Assembly (NCBI GenBank): GCA_025351355.1 | Contig: JANXWC010000239.1 | Span: 1 to 64,000 of the forward strand | DNA from: Hyphomicrobiaceae bacterium | GTDB taxonomy: Bacteria; Pseudomonadota; Alphaproteobacteria; Rhizobiales; Hyphomicrobiaceae | Direction: 5' to 3' | DNA: 64,000 nucleotides | Part shown: piece after piece, positions 1 through 14,496 of the stretch | Layout of the letters: the number at the start of each line of letters is the position of its first letter | Position numbering within the stretch: the stretch's first letter is position 1 | Made by a program: the position numbers and the translations under genes | The notes under the pieces: model-generated | The model's input: the letters and a program-made list of their open reading frames with translations, nothing else | Told to the model about the DNA's origin: nothing | Databases searched by the model: none

Positions 1-679
1 GCTCCGCCTGCGTCTGGACCGCGCTGATGTTTGCCGCATCGACAAGCACCGCAAAATTCTTGAGCGACGGACGCAGCTGCAACACGTACGACATTTGCAC
101 GTCAATGGGCATGTTGAGCGAAGTGAATGCAAAATTGTTGCCCGAGCCCTGCACATAGTCCTTCATTTGTCCGAGCAGCACCGGATCCTTGGAGCAAACT
201 GATACCACCGGCAGCCGACCACCCCGATAAACCGACCACAGCCAAGCCGTTGATTCTGATCCCATGGTCATAATGAGATCGAAGTTACTAGCTTCGGCCT
301 GCTCCAGGGCTAGCTTGCCTCGCGCCGGATCAGTCCAATAGTTGGTGACGGTGAATTCCGTATCAATGCGCTTGTCGGCGAAAATGCTGACGATTTTAGT
401 TATCGCCGTGTCGTAAGCCGACGACGAGCGCGGATACAGAACCAGCACACGTTTCAAAGGTTTTGAAGACCGGAGACGCCTCGGCCGGATGAGCACGGTG
501 TCGGGTGTCGCCTCCAGTTGCGATACTTGCCAGTCGGCTGTGGTTTCGCTGCCGATCCTGAACCAGGTCGAGCTGTCTTTTGTCGCGGCGGCTGCGCCGA
601 ATACATTTCCGGCGAGACCTAAACTGACCACCATTGAAAGTGTTGCTAGCGTCGTCAGAGCTTTGCGGGCAAGGCGCAT
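1..679 (-). CDS. ABC-type solute-binding protein, PF04392-like (partial)
   Basis: About 226 N-terminal residues are visible; the 3' end lies beyond the left edge. The protein begins with a signal peptide (MRLARKALTTLATLSMVVS, then a hydrophobic stretch ending AGNVFGAAAA), so it should act in the periplasm. After a linker it has the alternating beta/alpha pattern of a type I periplasmic binding fold (RVLVLYPRSSSAYD; FDLIMTMGSESTAWL; NFAVLVDAANISAV), which fits the ABC_sub_bind (PF04392) family. Its ATG shares one base with the TGA of the upstream MFS gene (TGATG), so translation is probably coupled. No ABC permease or ATPase is visible on this side; it could be a receptor that senses solute rather than a transporter subunit. 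Family call fairly sure, ligand unknown. Confidence 0.7.
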   Translation of the reverse strand, partial: MRLARKALTTLATLSMVVSLGLAGNVFGAAAATKDSSTWFRIGSETTADWQVSQLEATPDTVLIRPRRLRSSKPLKRVLVLYPRSSSAYDTAITKIVSIFADKRIDTEFTVTNYWTDPARGKLALEQAEASNFDLIMTMGSESTAWLWSVYRGGRLPVVSVCSKDPVLLGQMKDYVQGSGNNFAFTSLNMPIDVQMSYVLQLRPSLKNFAVLVDAANISAVQTQAE

Positions 680-3066
680 CATGCAAATTCCTGCGTGCGG
701 CTGTCTTTTCTGTCGACAGGATTGATGAAATGGAAGGCCGTAGCGAGGGCAGCCATGAATATGCCGATCCACCCGAGAATAAGCGCCGACGTGCCGCAAA
801 GCAGGAACAACTGCCCTACGATAACCGGGCCGAGCATGTGTCCCAGGCGTTCGAGTAGACGATAGGCGGCCGCAGTCGGCGCTTGGCCGATCTGGCGTGA
901 GATCGCGGTGTCGGTAATGTGTGTCACCACCGGCGCGTTGATCAAGCCGTGGGCGAAACCGATGATGGCCGACCCCGCCACGATCAGGCTTGTTTTCCAG
1001 AACAGCGGGTAGGCGCTGGTCATCACGAAATCATGTCCGGAAACCGAGATAACAATTAAGCCCAAGGCCGTTGAGAAGCCGCCCCAGACCAGCAAATGGC
1101 GGCACGCCAGCGTTTTGTCTGCAATATGCGAAGCGATCGCGCTGGAGATGATGACACTGCCGGCATAGATCATCGTAATTTGCGCAATATCTTCCTTGGC
1201 AAATCCAGTGGCGTGCAGCAGCAGTGGCATCGCAAAAAGTACCACTCCGGTCAGTACAGCCTTTGCCGGCATGCCGACCATGAGGATGATCTGCAGGAAT
1301 TGCGGATCACGCAGTAGCCGCATCGTATCCGACCACACCACTTTGGACGAGCTCTCGGTGTCGTGAGACGTTGCATCGGAGGGGAGCAGCAAGAGTGTGT
1401 AGGCGATCGCCGCCGCAGCAATCGCCGCCCCGGTAATGAACACGCCTGCCGCACCTATCTCCCCGGCCAGCAGCGATCCGATCGCCATGCCGGAGATCAT
1501 GCCGCCCTGGAACCCATAGACGATTATGCCGTTGGCCTTAGTTCGATTTTCTCGCAGGGCTTTTGCCAGAATATAGGATTGCACGCCGATGAAGAGGACG
1601 CCCTGTCCTAGCCCGGTGACGGCACGTGCAACCACCGCCATGTTGAGGCTGCCGACAACAGCCATGCCAGCCAATCCTGCCATCACCAGGCCAAGCCCAC
1701 CGAGCACCAGATTTCGCGTGCCGATCGACTGGCTGTAGTGTCCAGCTGGAATGAGGGCCAGCGCGAAACAGAGATAGTAGGCCGTGAACGGCCACGCGAT
1801 CGACGAACCGTCGTTGCCGCCCGCTCGTGCGAGGTCAGAAATGACTTGCGGTAGAAATGCATAGCTGAGGTTATCAACGAAGACTGCGAGAAAGAAGATC
1901 GGCTTGACGAGATCGAGCGCAAGCGGGTTTCGCCAATCCGAATTGCCGGCTCGTATATTGACCTGAGCGGTGCGCATTGCCTGCGCCAGTTGCAGAAATA
2001 AGAACGCGAACAGCGCCGACGCCACGAAGAGCGCGGTATAGTTTTTGACGTTCCGAGCGACCTGCCAGAACACGTAGTTGCGCGGCACCGACAGGATCAC
2101 CAGTGCGGCACGCGGATGGTTTGCTGGCGTCAGCATCGCCTGATATTCGGATTGGCCGCTAATTTTCACCCAGAAATTGCCGATACGACTGCGATCGGTG
2201 TGAACAGCGATGCGCCCGTTGATGGTAATGCCGATCGAGCTTATTTCTGGATTGAGCGTGCGATAGCTGTCGAGCACTTGGTCGAGCCCGTCGATCTGAT
2301 CGAATTGCAAGCCATATTGTGGAATATCGTCGAGTCGCTGGCCAAGCGAATCGGCTAAAGCTCGACCCTTTGATTCAGCGCCGTCGGTGAACAATGATAT
2401 CATTGTTACGACGACGGCGATGGCCACCGCAACGAAGGCGCCCGTAAATGCGAAAACGACGGGTTTACGGCTTACCGGCACGTCCCCGGCCGAAACCATG
2501 AAAACGACCAGGCCGAAAGACAGGCAAGCCAGCAGCGCGATCGCAAGAATAATTCGGAACTCGCCCACTAGGCGCCGATCGATTTCCAGCCGATCCATCG
2601 TCACCACGAGATTGCCGACTTGTTCGAACTTGTTGCGCAAGGGCAAAATCAACTGCAGTACAGCTTCGGATTTCCGGATGTCGCTGCCATGAGGCAAGGC
2701 ATTGTCGGCAGTTGGCGGCAACGTGCGTGCCTTGGCATCGCCCGCGCTGAAAACAAGTTCACCGTCAGTAAGCTCGACGATCATCGAGATGAGCGTGCGA
2801 TCGCTTTCGATCATCGCGGTCGTCAGTTGTTTGTAACCAGTGAACTGTCGCAGCGGCAGGCCGGGTCTGAGGTAGGTTTCCAACGGCGTGCGGACCAACT
2901 CAGCCTGAGCCAGGCTCTTTTCCACCAGCAACTGTTCGTAAGTACGCTTGGTCGTACCGTAGGCGATGTAGACCAACAGCAGGACGCAGGCCAATGAGAC
3001 TGTGATCATTGCGCCCGAATCGACAACACGGCGCCACAGAGCGTTCGATTTCATCGCGGCTGTCAT
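679..3066 (-). CDS. MFS transporter with N-terminal periplasmic sensor-like module
   Basis: A 795-residue membrane protein, almost twice the length of an ordinary MFS carrier. Residues about 13-36 form a first membrane helix, followed by a periplasmic domain (about 38-170), two helices (about 172-193 and 204-227), a second periplasmic domain (about 228-340) and another helix (about 343-364). Residues about 385-785 are a standard MFS domain with the usual cluster of helices. The first part resembles the extracytoplasmic input region of sensor kinases or chemoreceptors. Both ends overlap neighbours by a TGATG: the ATP-grasp gene before and the binding-protein gene after. I infer a carrier gated by, or reporting on, an external ligand; substrate unknown. 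Alternative: an exporter with an accessory periplasmic domain. Confidence 0.75.
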   Translation of the reverse strand: MTAAMKSNALWRRVVDSGAMITVSLACVLLLVYIAYGTTKRTYEQLLVEKSLAQAELVRTPLETYLRPGLPLRQFTGYKQLTTAMIESDRTLISMIVELTDGELVFSAGDAKARTLPPTADNALPHGSDIRKSEAVLQLILPLRNKFEQVGNLVVTMDRLEIDRRLVGEFRIILAIALLACLSFGLVVFMVSAGDVPVSRKPVVFAFTGAFVAVAIAVVVTMISLFTDGAESKGRALADSLGQRLDDIPQYGLQFDQIDGLDQVLDSYRTLNPEISSIGITINGRIAVHTDRSRIGNFWVKISGQSEYQAMLTPANHPRAALVILSVPRNYVFWQVARNVKNYTALFVASALFAFLFLQLAQAMRTAQVNIRAGNSDWRNPLALDLVKPIFFLAVFVDNLSYAFLPQVISDLARAGGNDGSSIAWPFTAYYLCFALALIPAGHYSQSIGTRNLVLGGLGLVMAGLAGMAVVGSLNMAVVARAVTGLGQGVLFIGVQSYILAKALRENRTKANGIIVYGFQGGMISGMAIGSLLAGEIGAAGVFITGAAIAAAAIAYTLLLLPSDATSHDTESSSKVVWSDTMRLLRDPQFLQIILMVGMPAKAVLTGVVLFAMPLLLHATGFAKEDIAQITMIYAGSVIISSAIASHIADKTLACRHLLVWGGFSTALGLIVISVSGHDFVMTSAYPLFWKTSLIVAGSAIIGFAHGLINAPVVTHITDTAISRQIGQAPTAAAYRLLERLGHMLGPVIVGQLFLLCGTSALILGWIGIFMAALATAFHFINPVDRKDSRTQEFA

Positions 3067-4298
3067 CAGCGCAATTCCCCGCTCGATTGTTGAAAGGACT
3101 GGAAGAACTGCGCGACCGAATGTGCACGGCCATTAAACAGCGTTGCAGCGCGATCCGCGAAGACCGACAAGATCAGGTCGTCGTAGGTCATGCCGTTGCG
3201 GGCCAAGCCGGCTGCGATCAAGCTTGTGGACTTCGTGCTCGGCGCCGCCAGATCCGGTTTCGGGTTGGCTTCGAGCACGAACAGATTACCGTTGTAGTCC
3301 GCGCGAACGTCGAGTCGAACCAGGGTCTGCAATGGCGTGCCATGAAAAACGCTGCGGGCCATTTCTTCGAGGTTGGCGACTACGTCGCCGTCGGTATCGG
3401 CGATGAGCGAGCGTGTCCGCGCCGCCGTGATGGGTCTCACATCCATCGAAGTGAAGATGTGCTCGTTTTTTGAAAGTTTTCTTTCTATGGCAGAAAAAGC
3501 GAAAGGAGCGGACAAATCATGCAGCTTGCCGCGCCGCGCAACGACTGGACCGCACACGGCGATGCAGTATTCCCGACCTGGCAGGAATGCCTCCACAAGC
3601 ACGCTGTTCTGAGTGGCGCCGAAGACTTCCGCGATCATCTCCGGCAGGTCCTTGGCGTGCTCGACATAGTGCACATGGAGAGACGCACGACCCGTGACGG
3701 GTTTGACGACAAATCCGTGTGGCCACTTGGCAAAAATTGAGCGCTGGCGGCGGTCGGAGAGCAGAGATTTTCGCGGCTCGTCCGGGTGCCAAACGAAGAA
3801 CGGCGCCGTTGGGATTCCAAGCGACTGCAGTTGGCGCTTGAAGTGATGCTTGCTGTCGAGCAACGCGGCCGTCAGAGGATCGTGGCCCACGTAGGGAATG
3901 CCTAGCATTTCCAGCATGGCAGGCGCGTGCGAGATAGCACTCCGTCCCTGTACACCCCCGCTATTGACCCACGCCATATTGATCCGACGCAGCTTCAGTT
4001 GCCCCATCAGGCTCATGTCGTCCGGTAGCACTGCTACGTCTTTGAACCCCAGCCTGCTCAGCGCATCGGCGATATTGCGGGCGACGGTCTCATAACTCTT
4101 CCATGACCGTGGGTTGTGCGCTTCCCTTATCACCGCGCCGCCGGTCCTTTTGTCGCCGCCATAGATGACGGCGATCCGCAGTGATCGAAACAACTGCATA
4201 AGTAACAAGTCGAGATGCGGCGCCTTCTCGCCGATTAGCGAGACATTTGCTTTGACTGGACGCCTGCGGGGTGAGCGCGAACCGATTTTCATTTCCAA
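3066..4298 (-). CDS. ATP-grasp family ligase (D-Ala-D-Ala-ligase-like)
   Basis: A 410-residue cytoplasmic protein. The C-terminal two thirds carry ATP-grasp features: a substrate/ATP lobe with FVVKPVTGRASLHVHYV, VLVEAFLPGREYCIAVCG (the acidic-R-E strand) and, near the end, LVRLDVRADYNGNLFVLEAN, where D...EAN supplies Mg2+ ligands as in D-alanine-D-alanine ligases. The N-terminal third has GGDKRTGGAVIREAHNPRSW and an 'ALSRLGFKDVAVLPDD' segment like the N-domain of Ddl. Members of this superfamily join a carboxylate to an amine, thiol or similar nucleophile through an acyl phosphate. It is the first gene of a coupled trio with the MFS and binding-protein genes, so it may make or modify what the carrier moves. 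It is not a housekeeping ddl: no mur genes are near. Confidence 0.75.
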   Translation of the reverse strand: MEMKIGSRSPRRRPVKANVSLIGEKAPHLDLLLMQLFRSLRIAVIYGGDKRTGGAVIREAHNPRSWKSYETVARNIADALSRLGFKDVAVLPDDMSLMGQLKLRRINMAWVNSGGVQGRSAISHAPAMLEMLGIPYVGHDPLTAALLDSKHHFKRQLQSLGIPTAPFFVWHPDEPRKSLLSDRRQRSIFAKWPHGFVVKPVTGRASLHVHYVEHAKDLPEMIAEVFGATQNSVLVEAFLPGREYCIAVCGPVVARRGKLHDLSAPFAFSAIERKLSKNEHIFTSMDVRPITAARTRSLIADTDGDVVANLEEMARSVFHGTPLQTLVRLDVRADYNGNLFVLEANPKPDLAAPSTKSTSLIAAGLARNGMTYDDLILSVFADRAATLFNGRAHSVAQFFQSFQQSSGELR

Positions 4299-4539
4299 CC
4301 TACGACAAGGAATGCTTCCGTAGTCGGAACACTAGGTCAAAATGGTAAAGCAAAATCGAATAAACTGTATTTAACTATATGAAAACACGATGTTTACTGA
4401 TCAGAAAGAATTGCGAAATTTTCGCGTCGAAAGGTAAGTTGAGAATGCTGGATTGTTTGTCGTTTCTTTGGCTTTGGGAATGAAATGGGCCCGCAATCGT
4501 TCGAACGCGAGCCCGAAGATGCCGGCTGCACCAGCGCGG
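4299..4539. promoter_or_regulatory. AT-rich leader of the ATP-grasp/MFS operon
   Basis: Between the response-regulator gene and the ATP-grasp gene lies a 241-base gap. Its part nearest the ATP-grasp start (about 4320-4420) is clearly richer in A+T than the surroundings, including runs such as gtatttaactatatgaaaa. This is where a minus-strand promoter for the three-gene operon would be expected. No clear -35/-10 pair or operator can be assigned by eye. Confidence 0.3.
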
Positions 4540-5070
4540 TCAAGCCGATTGGGCTGTCAGTGCACGTCCAGCCATGGAAAGAAAAAGGATGTGCTCGATG
4601 TGCGAGCTGAATGCTGCCCAGTTGAGCGGCTTGATCATCAGTGATGTGGCGCCGCATTGTAGCGCGCGCTCCAGCGATGCGCGATCTTCAGCAGCGGTCA
4701 GAACCAGCACTGGCAAATGCTTCATGCGCGGCGCCCCGCGTATGCAACCCAGCAATTCCAACCCATTCATCACAGGCATTTCGAGATCGATGATGGCAAG
4801 GTCGATCTGTTCACGCCGCAATAGGGCAAAGGCCTGCAATCCATCTTCCGCCTCAACAGTGGTGGCGCGCAGTTGCTGGACTTTCTTGGCGACTGCAGTG
4901 CGCGAAAAGGCGTCGTCGTCCACGATGAGCACGCGCGCGCCAGTCGTCTGTGGTTTGATGAGCATCGAGGATCCAGGAGCGGGTGTGGCAGTATGTTGAT
5001 CGGCTGGTCGTGTGGAACTGTTTTCGTAGTTTAGACAACTCGGTTGTCCCGGTCTGATGTCGGCAGCCAT
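4540..5070 (-). CDS. Stand-alone response-regulator receiver (REC) protein
   Basis: A single receiver domain with no output domain. It has VLIVDDDAF (acidic pair for Mg2+), the phospho-acceptor Asp in LAIIDLEMPVMNGLELL (about residue 95 of the long form), LTAAED (switch Thr) and the conserved Lys in MIKPL. The start is uncertain. The ATG used here overlaps the end of the REC-Hpt gene and has a weak GGCGGG upstream. An internal ATG at 4965 would give a 141-residue protein that starts just before the domain, but has no visible ribosome binding site. Such proteins shuttle phosphate to or from Hpt domains or bind a motor or enzyme directly; the preceding gene encodes an Hpt domain, so the two probably exchange phosphate. 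Confidence 0.8.
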   Translation of the reverse strand: MAADIRPGQPSCLNYENSSTRPADQHTATPAPGSSMLIKPQTTGARVLIVDDDAFSRTAVAKKVQQLRATTVEAEDGLQAFALLRREQIDLAIIDLEMPVMNGLELLGCIRGAPRMKHLPVLVLTAAEDRASLERALQCGATSLMIKPLNWAAFSSHIEHILFLSMAGRALTAQSA

Positions 5071-5909
5071 GGCATCCCGCCAGGTAGTCTCTCAAACACT
5101 GCGATAGTTGCGTCCAGGCACGAACCAAATTGCGCGATTTCCGTGGTCCACTTGAATTGGCCTCGCTTGCAGGCGCCGTCGATGGCGCGCGCCGATTGAA
5201 CCAGCGTCATCGCGCCGACCGTGCCGGCAGCCCCGGCGATCTTATGCGCGAGACTTTGCAGTTTTTGCGTATCCTGCGTCGCACAGGCAACCACGTATCG
5301 CTGTTTGCCTTCATGCAGTGACTTGACGAACGACTGCACCAGCGTGCCGGCCGTTTCCGCACCGAAGTCGGCGACGAAAGCGGCATAGGTATCCTTGTCG
5401 ATGATTGACCCTGGCGCTTCGACCGCAGCGCCGGCGGTAGACGCCATGTGCGTCGACGAAGCGCGGTTGTCGCGGCAATCGAGCAGAGCGCGCTCGAGTT
5501 GCGCTTGCGAAAACGGTTTTGCTAGAAAACCGTCAAAGCCGGCCGCAGCGCATTTGGCGCGCGATTGTGCGTCGTCATCGGCAGTGACCGCGAGAATGAC
5601 GCAGCGTCGGCGGCTATTTCGTGTCTCGAGTGCGCGGATGGCGTCAAGTGCCTGAAAGCCGTCCATTAGCGGCATCTGACAGTCCATCAATACGAAATCG
5701 AACACCCCTTGTTCGACAAGTGACACCGCAATCGCGCCGTTGACGGCGGTCACAGCACTGCAATCCAAGTCCTCGAGATGGAAGCAGGCGACTTCCAGGT
5801 TTACGGCATTGTCTTCGGCGACGAGAACGCGGGCGTGGCGCAAGCCATTATCGGCGCCTTGCAACGGCAAGGCAGCAGCAGGCAGGTTAGCTTGGAGCGA
5901 TTGTCCCAC
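5031..5909 (-). CDS. REC-Hpt phosphorelay protein
   Basis: A receiver domain ([13 protein letters not shown]; phospho-Asp in [15 protein letters not shown]; Lys in FLAKPFS) followed, after a linker, by a histidine phosphotransfer domain with the acceptor His in [17 protein letters not shown]. This arrangement is usually the C-terminal half of a hybrid histidine kinase, but no HisKA/HATPase region precedes it. The frame stays open upstream to a TTG at 6035, yet those residues look non-conserved. I place the start at GTG 5909, which leaves 292 residues; this is a guess. The stop overlaps the start of the stand-alone REC gene, so the two are co-translated. A kinase encoded elsewhere must feed it, or the gene is a remnant of a hybrid kinase. 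Confidence 0.75.
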   Translation of the reverse strand: MGQSLQANLPAAALPLQGADNGLRHARVLVAEDNAVNLEVACFHLEDLDCSAVTAVNGAIAVSLVEQGVFDFVLMDCQMPLMDGFQALDAIRALETRNSRRRCVILAVTADDDAQSRAKCAAAGFDGFLAKPFSQAQLERALLDCRDNRASSTHMASTAGAAVEAPGSIIDKDTYAAFVADFGAETAGTLVQSFVKSLHEGKQRYVVACATQDTQKLQSLAHKIAGAAGTVGAMTLVQSARAIDGACKRGQFKWTTEIAQFGSCLDATIAVFERLPGGMPWLPTSDRDNRVV

Positions 5910-6135
5910 GAAAGCGGTACTCTTTCTTGCACGCGTCTCCAGACAGCGGTGGCTAAATAATTGGCATGCAAATCTTAAAATATATTGCCAGTTTTGTAAG
6001 TTAGAGTTTTGGGCCCGCCAGATAAAACAGCCCAACGCTCGGCGTGGCTGCGATCATAGTTCGGTCCTATTCGAACTGTCTACCGCTTCCATCTGTTATG
6101 AAAATGAACAATTCATCGCTGACAGTGGGGTGCAC

Positions 6136-6483
6136 ATGAGCATATCGGTTTTTATTCGCTACCAGATCGATCCGTTTAAGCGCGCACTATTCGAGCACTA
6201 TGCCCAATGCTGGCTGGATATCATTCCGCGCTGCGGCGGCAATCTGCTTGGATATTGGATGCCGCATGAAGGCACCAACAACATCGCCTTCGCGGTTATC
6301 TCGTTCATCAGCCTCGCTGAATATGAGGCATACCGTACGCGGCTCCGATCCGACGCAGAAGGCTCCGCGAATTTCAAATTCGCGGAGGACAATCGTTTGA
6401 TCCTGGCGGAAGAGCGCACATTCTTGCGGCAGATCGAGTTGCCACGTGCGGCTTCGCCCGAATTGAGCCGCGGCTCGGCGTGA
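6136..6483 (+). CDS. NIPSNAP family protein
   Basis: A 115-residue protein with the dimeric alpha/beta-barrel look of the NIPSNAP family: [20 protein letters not shown], then [24 protein letters not shown] and a C-terminal [12 protein letters not shown] strand. The frame is open much farther upstream, but the family fold begins exactly at this ATG, and a GGGG lies 6-7 bases before it. NIPSNAP proteins have no firmly established reaction; related folds act as small monooxygenases or ligand binders. It stands alone between a divergent signalling gene and a convergent gcdH, with only 22 bases to the latter's stop. Confidence 0.75.
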   Translation: MSISVFIRYQIDPFKRALFEHYAQCWLDIIPRCGGNLLGYWMPHEGTNNIAFAVISFISLAEYEAYRTRLRSDAEGSANFKFAEDNRLILAEERTFLRQIELPRAASPELSRGSA

Positions 6484-6505
6484 AAAACCGCGCCGGCAAG
6501 AATTC

Positions 6506-7714
<1,209 letters not shown>

Positions 7715-7772
7715 GGCGAGTTCCTGGGAGAATGTCGGAGTATGGGTTGCAAGTTAGCACTGTCGAGGAACT

Positions 7773-7794
7773 GAGGACAGCCACCAATCTGCAG
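7773..7794 (+). repeat. Copy of a short dispersed repeat
   Basis: The core gacagccaccaat followed by ctgcag in the gcdH-amidase gap matches, with one extra base, the arms of the inverted repeat at 14358-14432. The recurrence in two intergenic gaps 6.6 kb apart suggests a REP-like dispersed element. Confidence 0.45.
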
Positions 7795-7851
7795 CGCGCA
7801 TTCTGGTCCCTCGACGCCCACCGCGCGTTGGTGGCCGCCCGCATAGAACAC

Positions 7852-9300
7852 TCACATTCGCGACACGTGCAACGTCGGGGCCCGCCCAGCCCACGGCATC
7901 TCTTGTTCGAGGCTGGTCGCCAGCTGCAGCAGCAGATGCTCGTCCGCGGGCCTACCCGCCAGTTGCACGCCGATCGGCAAGCCGGTCGAATGCATGGTTA
8001 GCGGTAGCGAGATGGCGGGCGTGCCCATGATGTTGTGTGGCAGCGTGTACTGGATGGCCGGTGCGAACATATCCGAGGTGAAGTTCTCGATCGTCACCCC
8101 CGGCTTAGACAGATTGTATGTTCCCCATACCGGCGCCACGATCGCCGTTGTCGGCGACAGCCAGATGTCGTGCTTGGCGAAGAATTGCGCGCCGCGTCGG
8201 CGTGCCACGTTTGCCGCACCGAGCGCCATCATGAAGCGCGCCGGCGTGATCGACTTCGACCACTCGTAAATCATGTGCATCTGCGGTTCGAGGGTATCCC
8301 TGCTCGGCGTGCGCCCGGTTTTGCGGCCGTAGCCGTCGAGCCTTGCATCGAAGGCGAAAAAGAACAGCTCGTTGACAAGCTGCATCGTATCGAGCCCGCC
8401 CATATCGACATCGCAGACATCGACGTGATGACCCATGGCGGCCAGCGCCTTCCCCGTCGCTTCGACGGCGGCAGCCACTTCCTTGTCGACTTTCACGCCG
8501 AAGATCGGATTAAGAACGATGCCCACTCGCAACTTCGCCGCCGGCTGGGTGGCGAGCGCGGCATAGCTTTCCGCAGGCTTCGGAATGATAAAGGGATCGC
8601 CGATCTGCGGATGCGACAGGCAGTCGAGCATTTGAGCAGTATCGCGCACCGATTTGGTCTGCACGAGGTTGGCCGAGAACCCGAGCCCGCCTTCATCGAC
8701 CGTCGGGCCCACCGAAACGCGACCGCGCGACGGCTTCAAGCCGACGCCACCGCACCAGCTGGCGGGGATGCGGATGGAGCCGCCGATATCTGAGCCGTGC
8801 GCGATCGGCACCATCCCAGATGTGACAGCGGCCTGCGCACCGCCCGACGAGCCGCCAGCGGAATAGCCATGCTTCCAAGGATTGGACGCGTTGCCGTAGA
8901 ACTGCGTCTCTGTCGTTGGCGACATCGAGTATTCCGGTGCCTTCGAGCGACCGAGAATGTTCACGCCGGACGCCCGCAATTGCGTCGTCATGTAACTGTC
9001 GGTATCTGCGACCATGCCTTCGCAAAGTTTCGACGCGTATTCGATTTTGCGGCCCCTCTCATGGCCGAATACGTCTTTCATCAGGAACGGCACGCCGCGA
9101 AACGGCCCATCACCAAGCGATTTTTCATCGAGTTTTTCGATGCGATCGGGATAGGTCTCGCACACCGCACCGAGTTTGGGATTGCCGAGCGCTATGGCGA
9201 CCGCGGCCGTAGTGGCCAGCTCCTGTGGCGTCACCTGCTTCGTGGCAACCAATTTGGCGAGGCCCAAGGCGTCGTAAGTGGCGTACTCAGAAACGTTCAT
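7852..9300 (-). CDS. Amidase signature family hydrolase
   Basis: A 482-residue amidase-signature enzyme. The catalytic triad of this family is visible: Lys in VPFLMKDVFG, the cis-Ser in SAGGSSGGAQAAVTSG, and the nucleophile Ser in HGSDIGGSIRIPASWCG. These enzymes cleave carboxamides in the cytoplasm; substrates range from short aliphatic amides to indoleacetamide and oligomer linkages such as nylon dimers, and the sequence alone does not choose among them. No GatC or GatB partner is near, so it is not the tRNA amidotransferase GatA. It lies upstream of gcdH on the same strand, but the 137-base gap with a repeat in it argues against a tight operon. Confidence 0.85.
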   Translation of the reverse strand: MNVSEYATYDALGLAKLVATKQVTPQELATTAAVAIALGNPKLGAVCETYPDRIEKLDEKSLGDGPFRGVPFLMKDVFGHERGRKIEYASKLCEGMVADTDSYMTTQLRASGVNILGRSKAPEYSMSPTTETQFYGNASNPWKHGYSAGGSSGGAQAAVTSGMVPIAHGSDIGGSIRIPASWCGGVGLKPSRGRVSVGPTVDEGGLGFSANLVQTKSVRDTAQMLDCLSHPQIGDPFIIPKPAESYAALATQPAAKLRVGIVLNPIFGVKVDKEVAAAVEATGKALAAMGHHVDVCDVDMGGLDTMQLVNELFFFAFDARLDGYGRKTGRTPSRDTLEPQMHMIYEWSKSITPARFMMALGAANVARRRGAQFFAKHDIWLSPTTAIVAPVWGTYNLSKPGVTIENFTSDMFAPAIQYTLPHNIMGTPAISLPLTMHSTGLPIGVQLAGRPADEHLLLQLATSLEQEMPWAGRAPTLHVSRM

Positions 9301-9747
9301 GATCTGGCTCCCGGGGGCAGCTGGAGGTCTGAAGCACGCAGAGTGCTGCTGCGCGACGCGGAAGGCAAGCGCGGGATAATGCGCGGGATAATGCCCAATA
9401 TAAATTGCTGTAGGTGCCGACGAAGGTTAGGTCTTGCCCACACCGACAGACGACACGCGCCGAGATGACGTATCGGGGTGCAAATTCGAGCAACTTAAAA
9501 GGATAACCGTTGCGCAAGGCCCACGTTTACTCGTGCGAGTACATTTTCAGCCGAAGTTTGCCGCTTCCGGGGAGGGCTGTCCCAGGACTGACCCAAGCTC
9601 GACCCTCCCCAATTTCCGTCTCTCTTGGGATCGCAAGATGCAACCTCAAGTGTTCGGTTTCGTCAGTGATAGCGAACTGCACGCCATCCAACGGGCAGCT
9701 ACGCCATACTGGCGTGTTTGCATGGCGTGCAGCGATGCCGCTGCCGA
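9301..9747. other. Intergenic stretch with a 12-bp tandem repeat
   Basis: No convincing gene is seen between the amidase start and the halogenase stop. The only clear structure is gcgcgggataat repeated twice without a gap at 9369-9392, placed where the amidase promoter or leader should be. Open frames in this stretch have no recognisable domain. Confidence 0.5.
9369..9392. repeat. Perfect 12-bp tandem duplication upstream of the amidase
   Basis: Two adjacent copies of gcgcgggataat lie about 70 bases before the amidase ATG. This could be a duplicated operator half-site or replication slippage; nothing in the sequence decides between these. Confidence 0.6.
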
Positions 9748-14230
<4,483 letters not shown>

Positions 14231-14357
14231 AGCTTTTCCTGCGATGAGTAGCTCTCGGCGTCAAGCGACTGCGCTGACGCACGCGGAATATTTCAGTACC
14301 GCGTCGAGCCGATCAAAACCATGATGCCAGGTCTCGAAGGTGTCCGCGTCCACAGGA

Positions 14358-14432
14358 TTGGAGACAGCCACCAACTCGTGGCGTCGGCTGCGGGTCTTTC
14401 GGCGGTGCTGCAGAATTGGTGGCTGTCTCCAA
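14358..14432. repeat. Perfect 17-bp inverted repeat (REP-like)
   Basis: ttggagacagccaccaa at 14358-14374 is matched by its exact reverse complement at 14416-14432, separated by 41 bases. It lies in the gap between the Imm8 gene and the small ORF before katG. A near copy of the arm occurs at 7773-7794. The structure fits a REP/BIME-type dispersed element; no RAYT transposase gene is in the window. Confidence 0.65.
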
Positions 14433-14496
14433 CTAGTGCCCCAATGCCCCGTTCCCAATGTCCCCAATTTGGGTTCGACGCTGTCCGCTCGGCCGG

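Noticed and set aside
14261-14467. Possible 68-residue ORF between Imm8 and the katG-adjacent ORF
   Set aside because: It runs through the inverted repeat, has no ribosome binding site that I can see, and shows no family features; a remnant of a gene is possible but unsupported.
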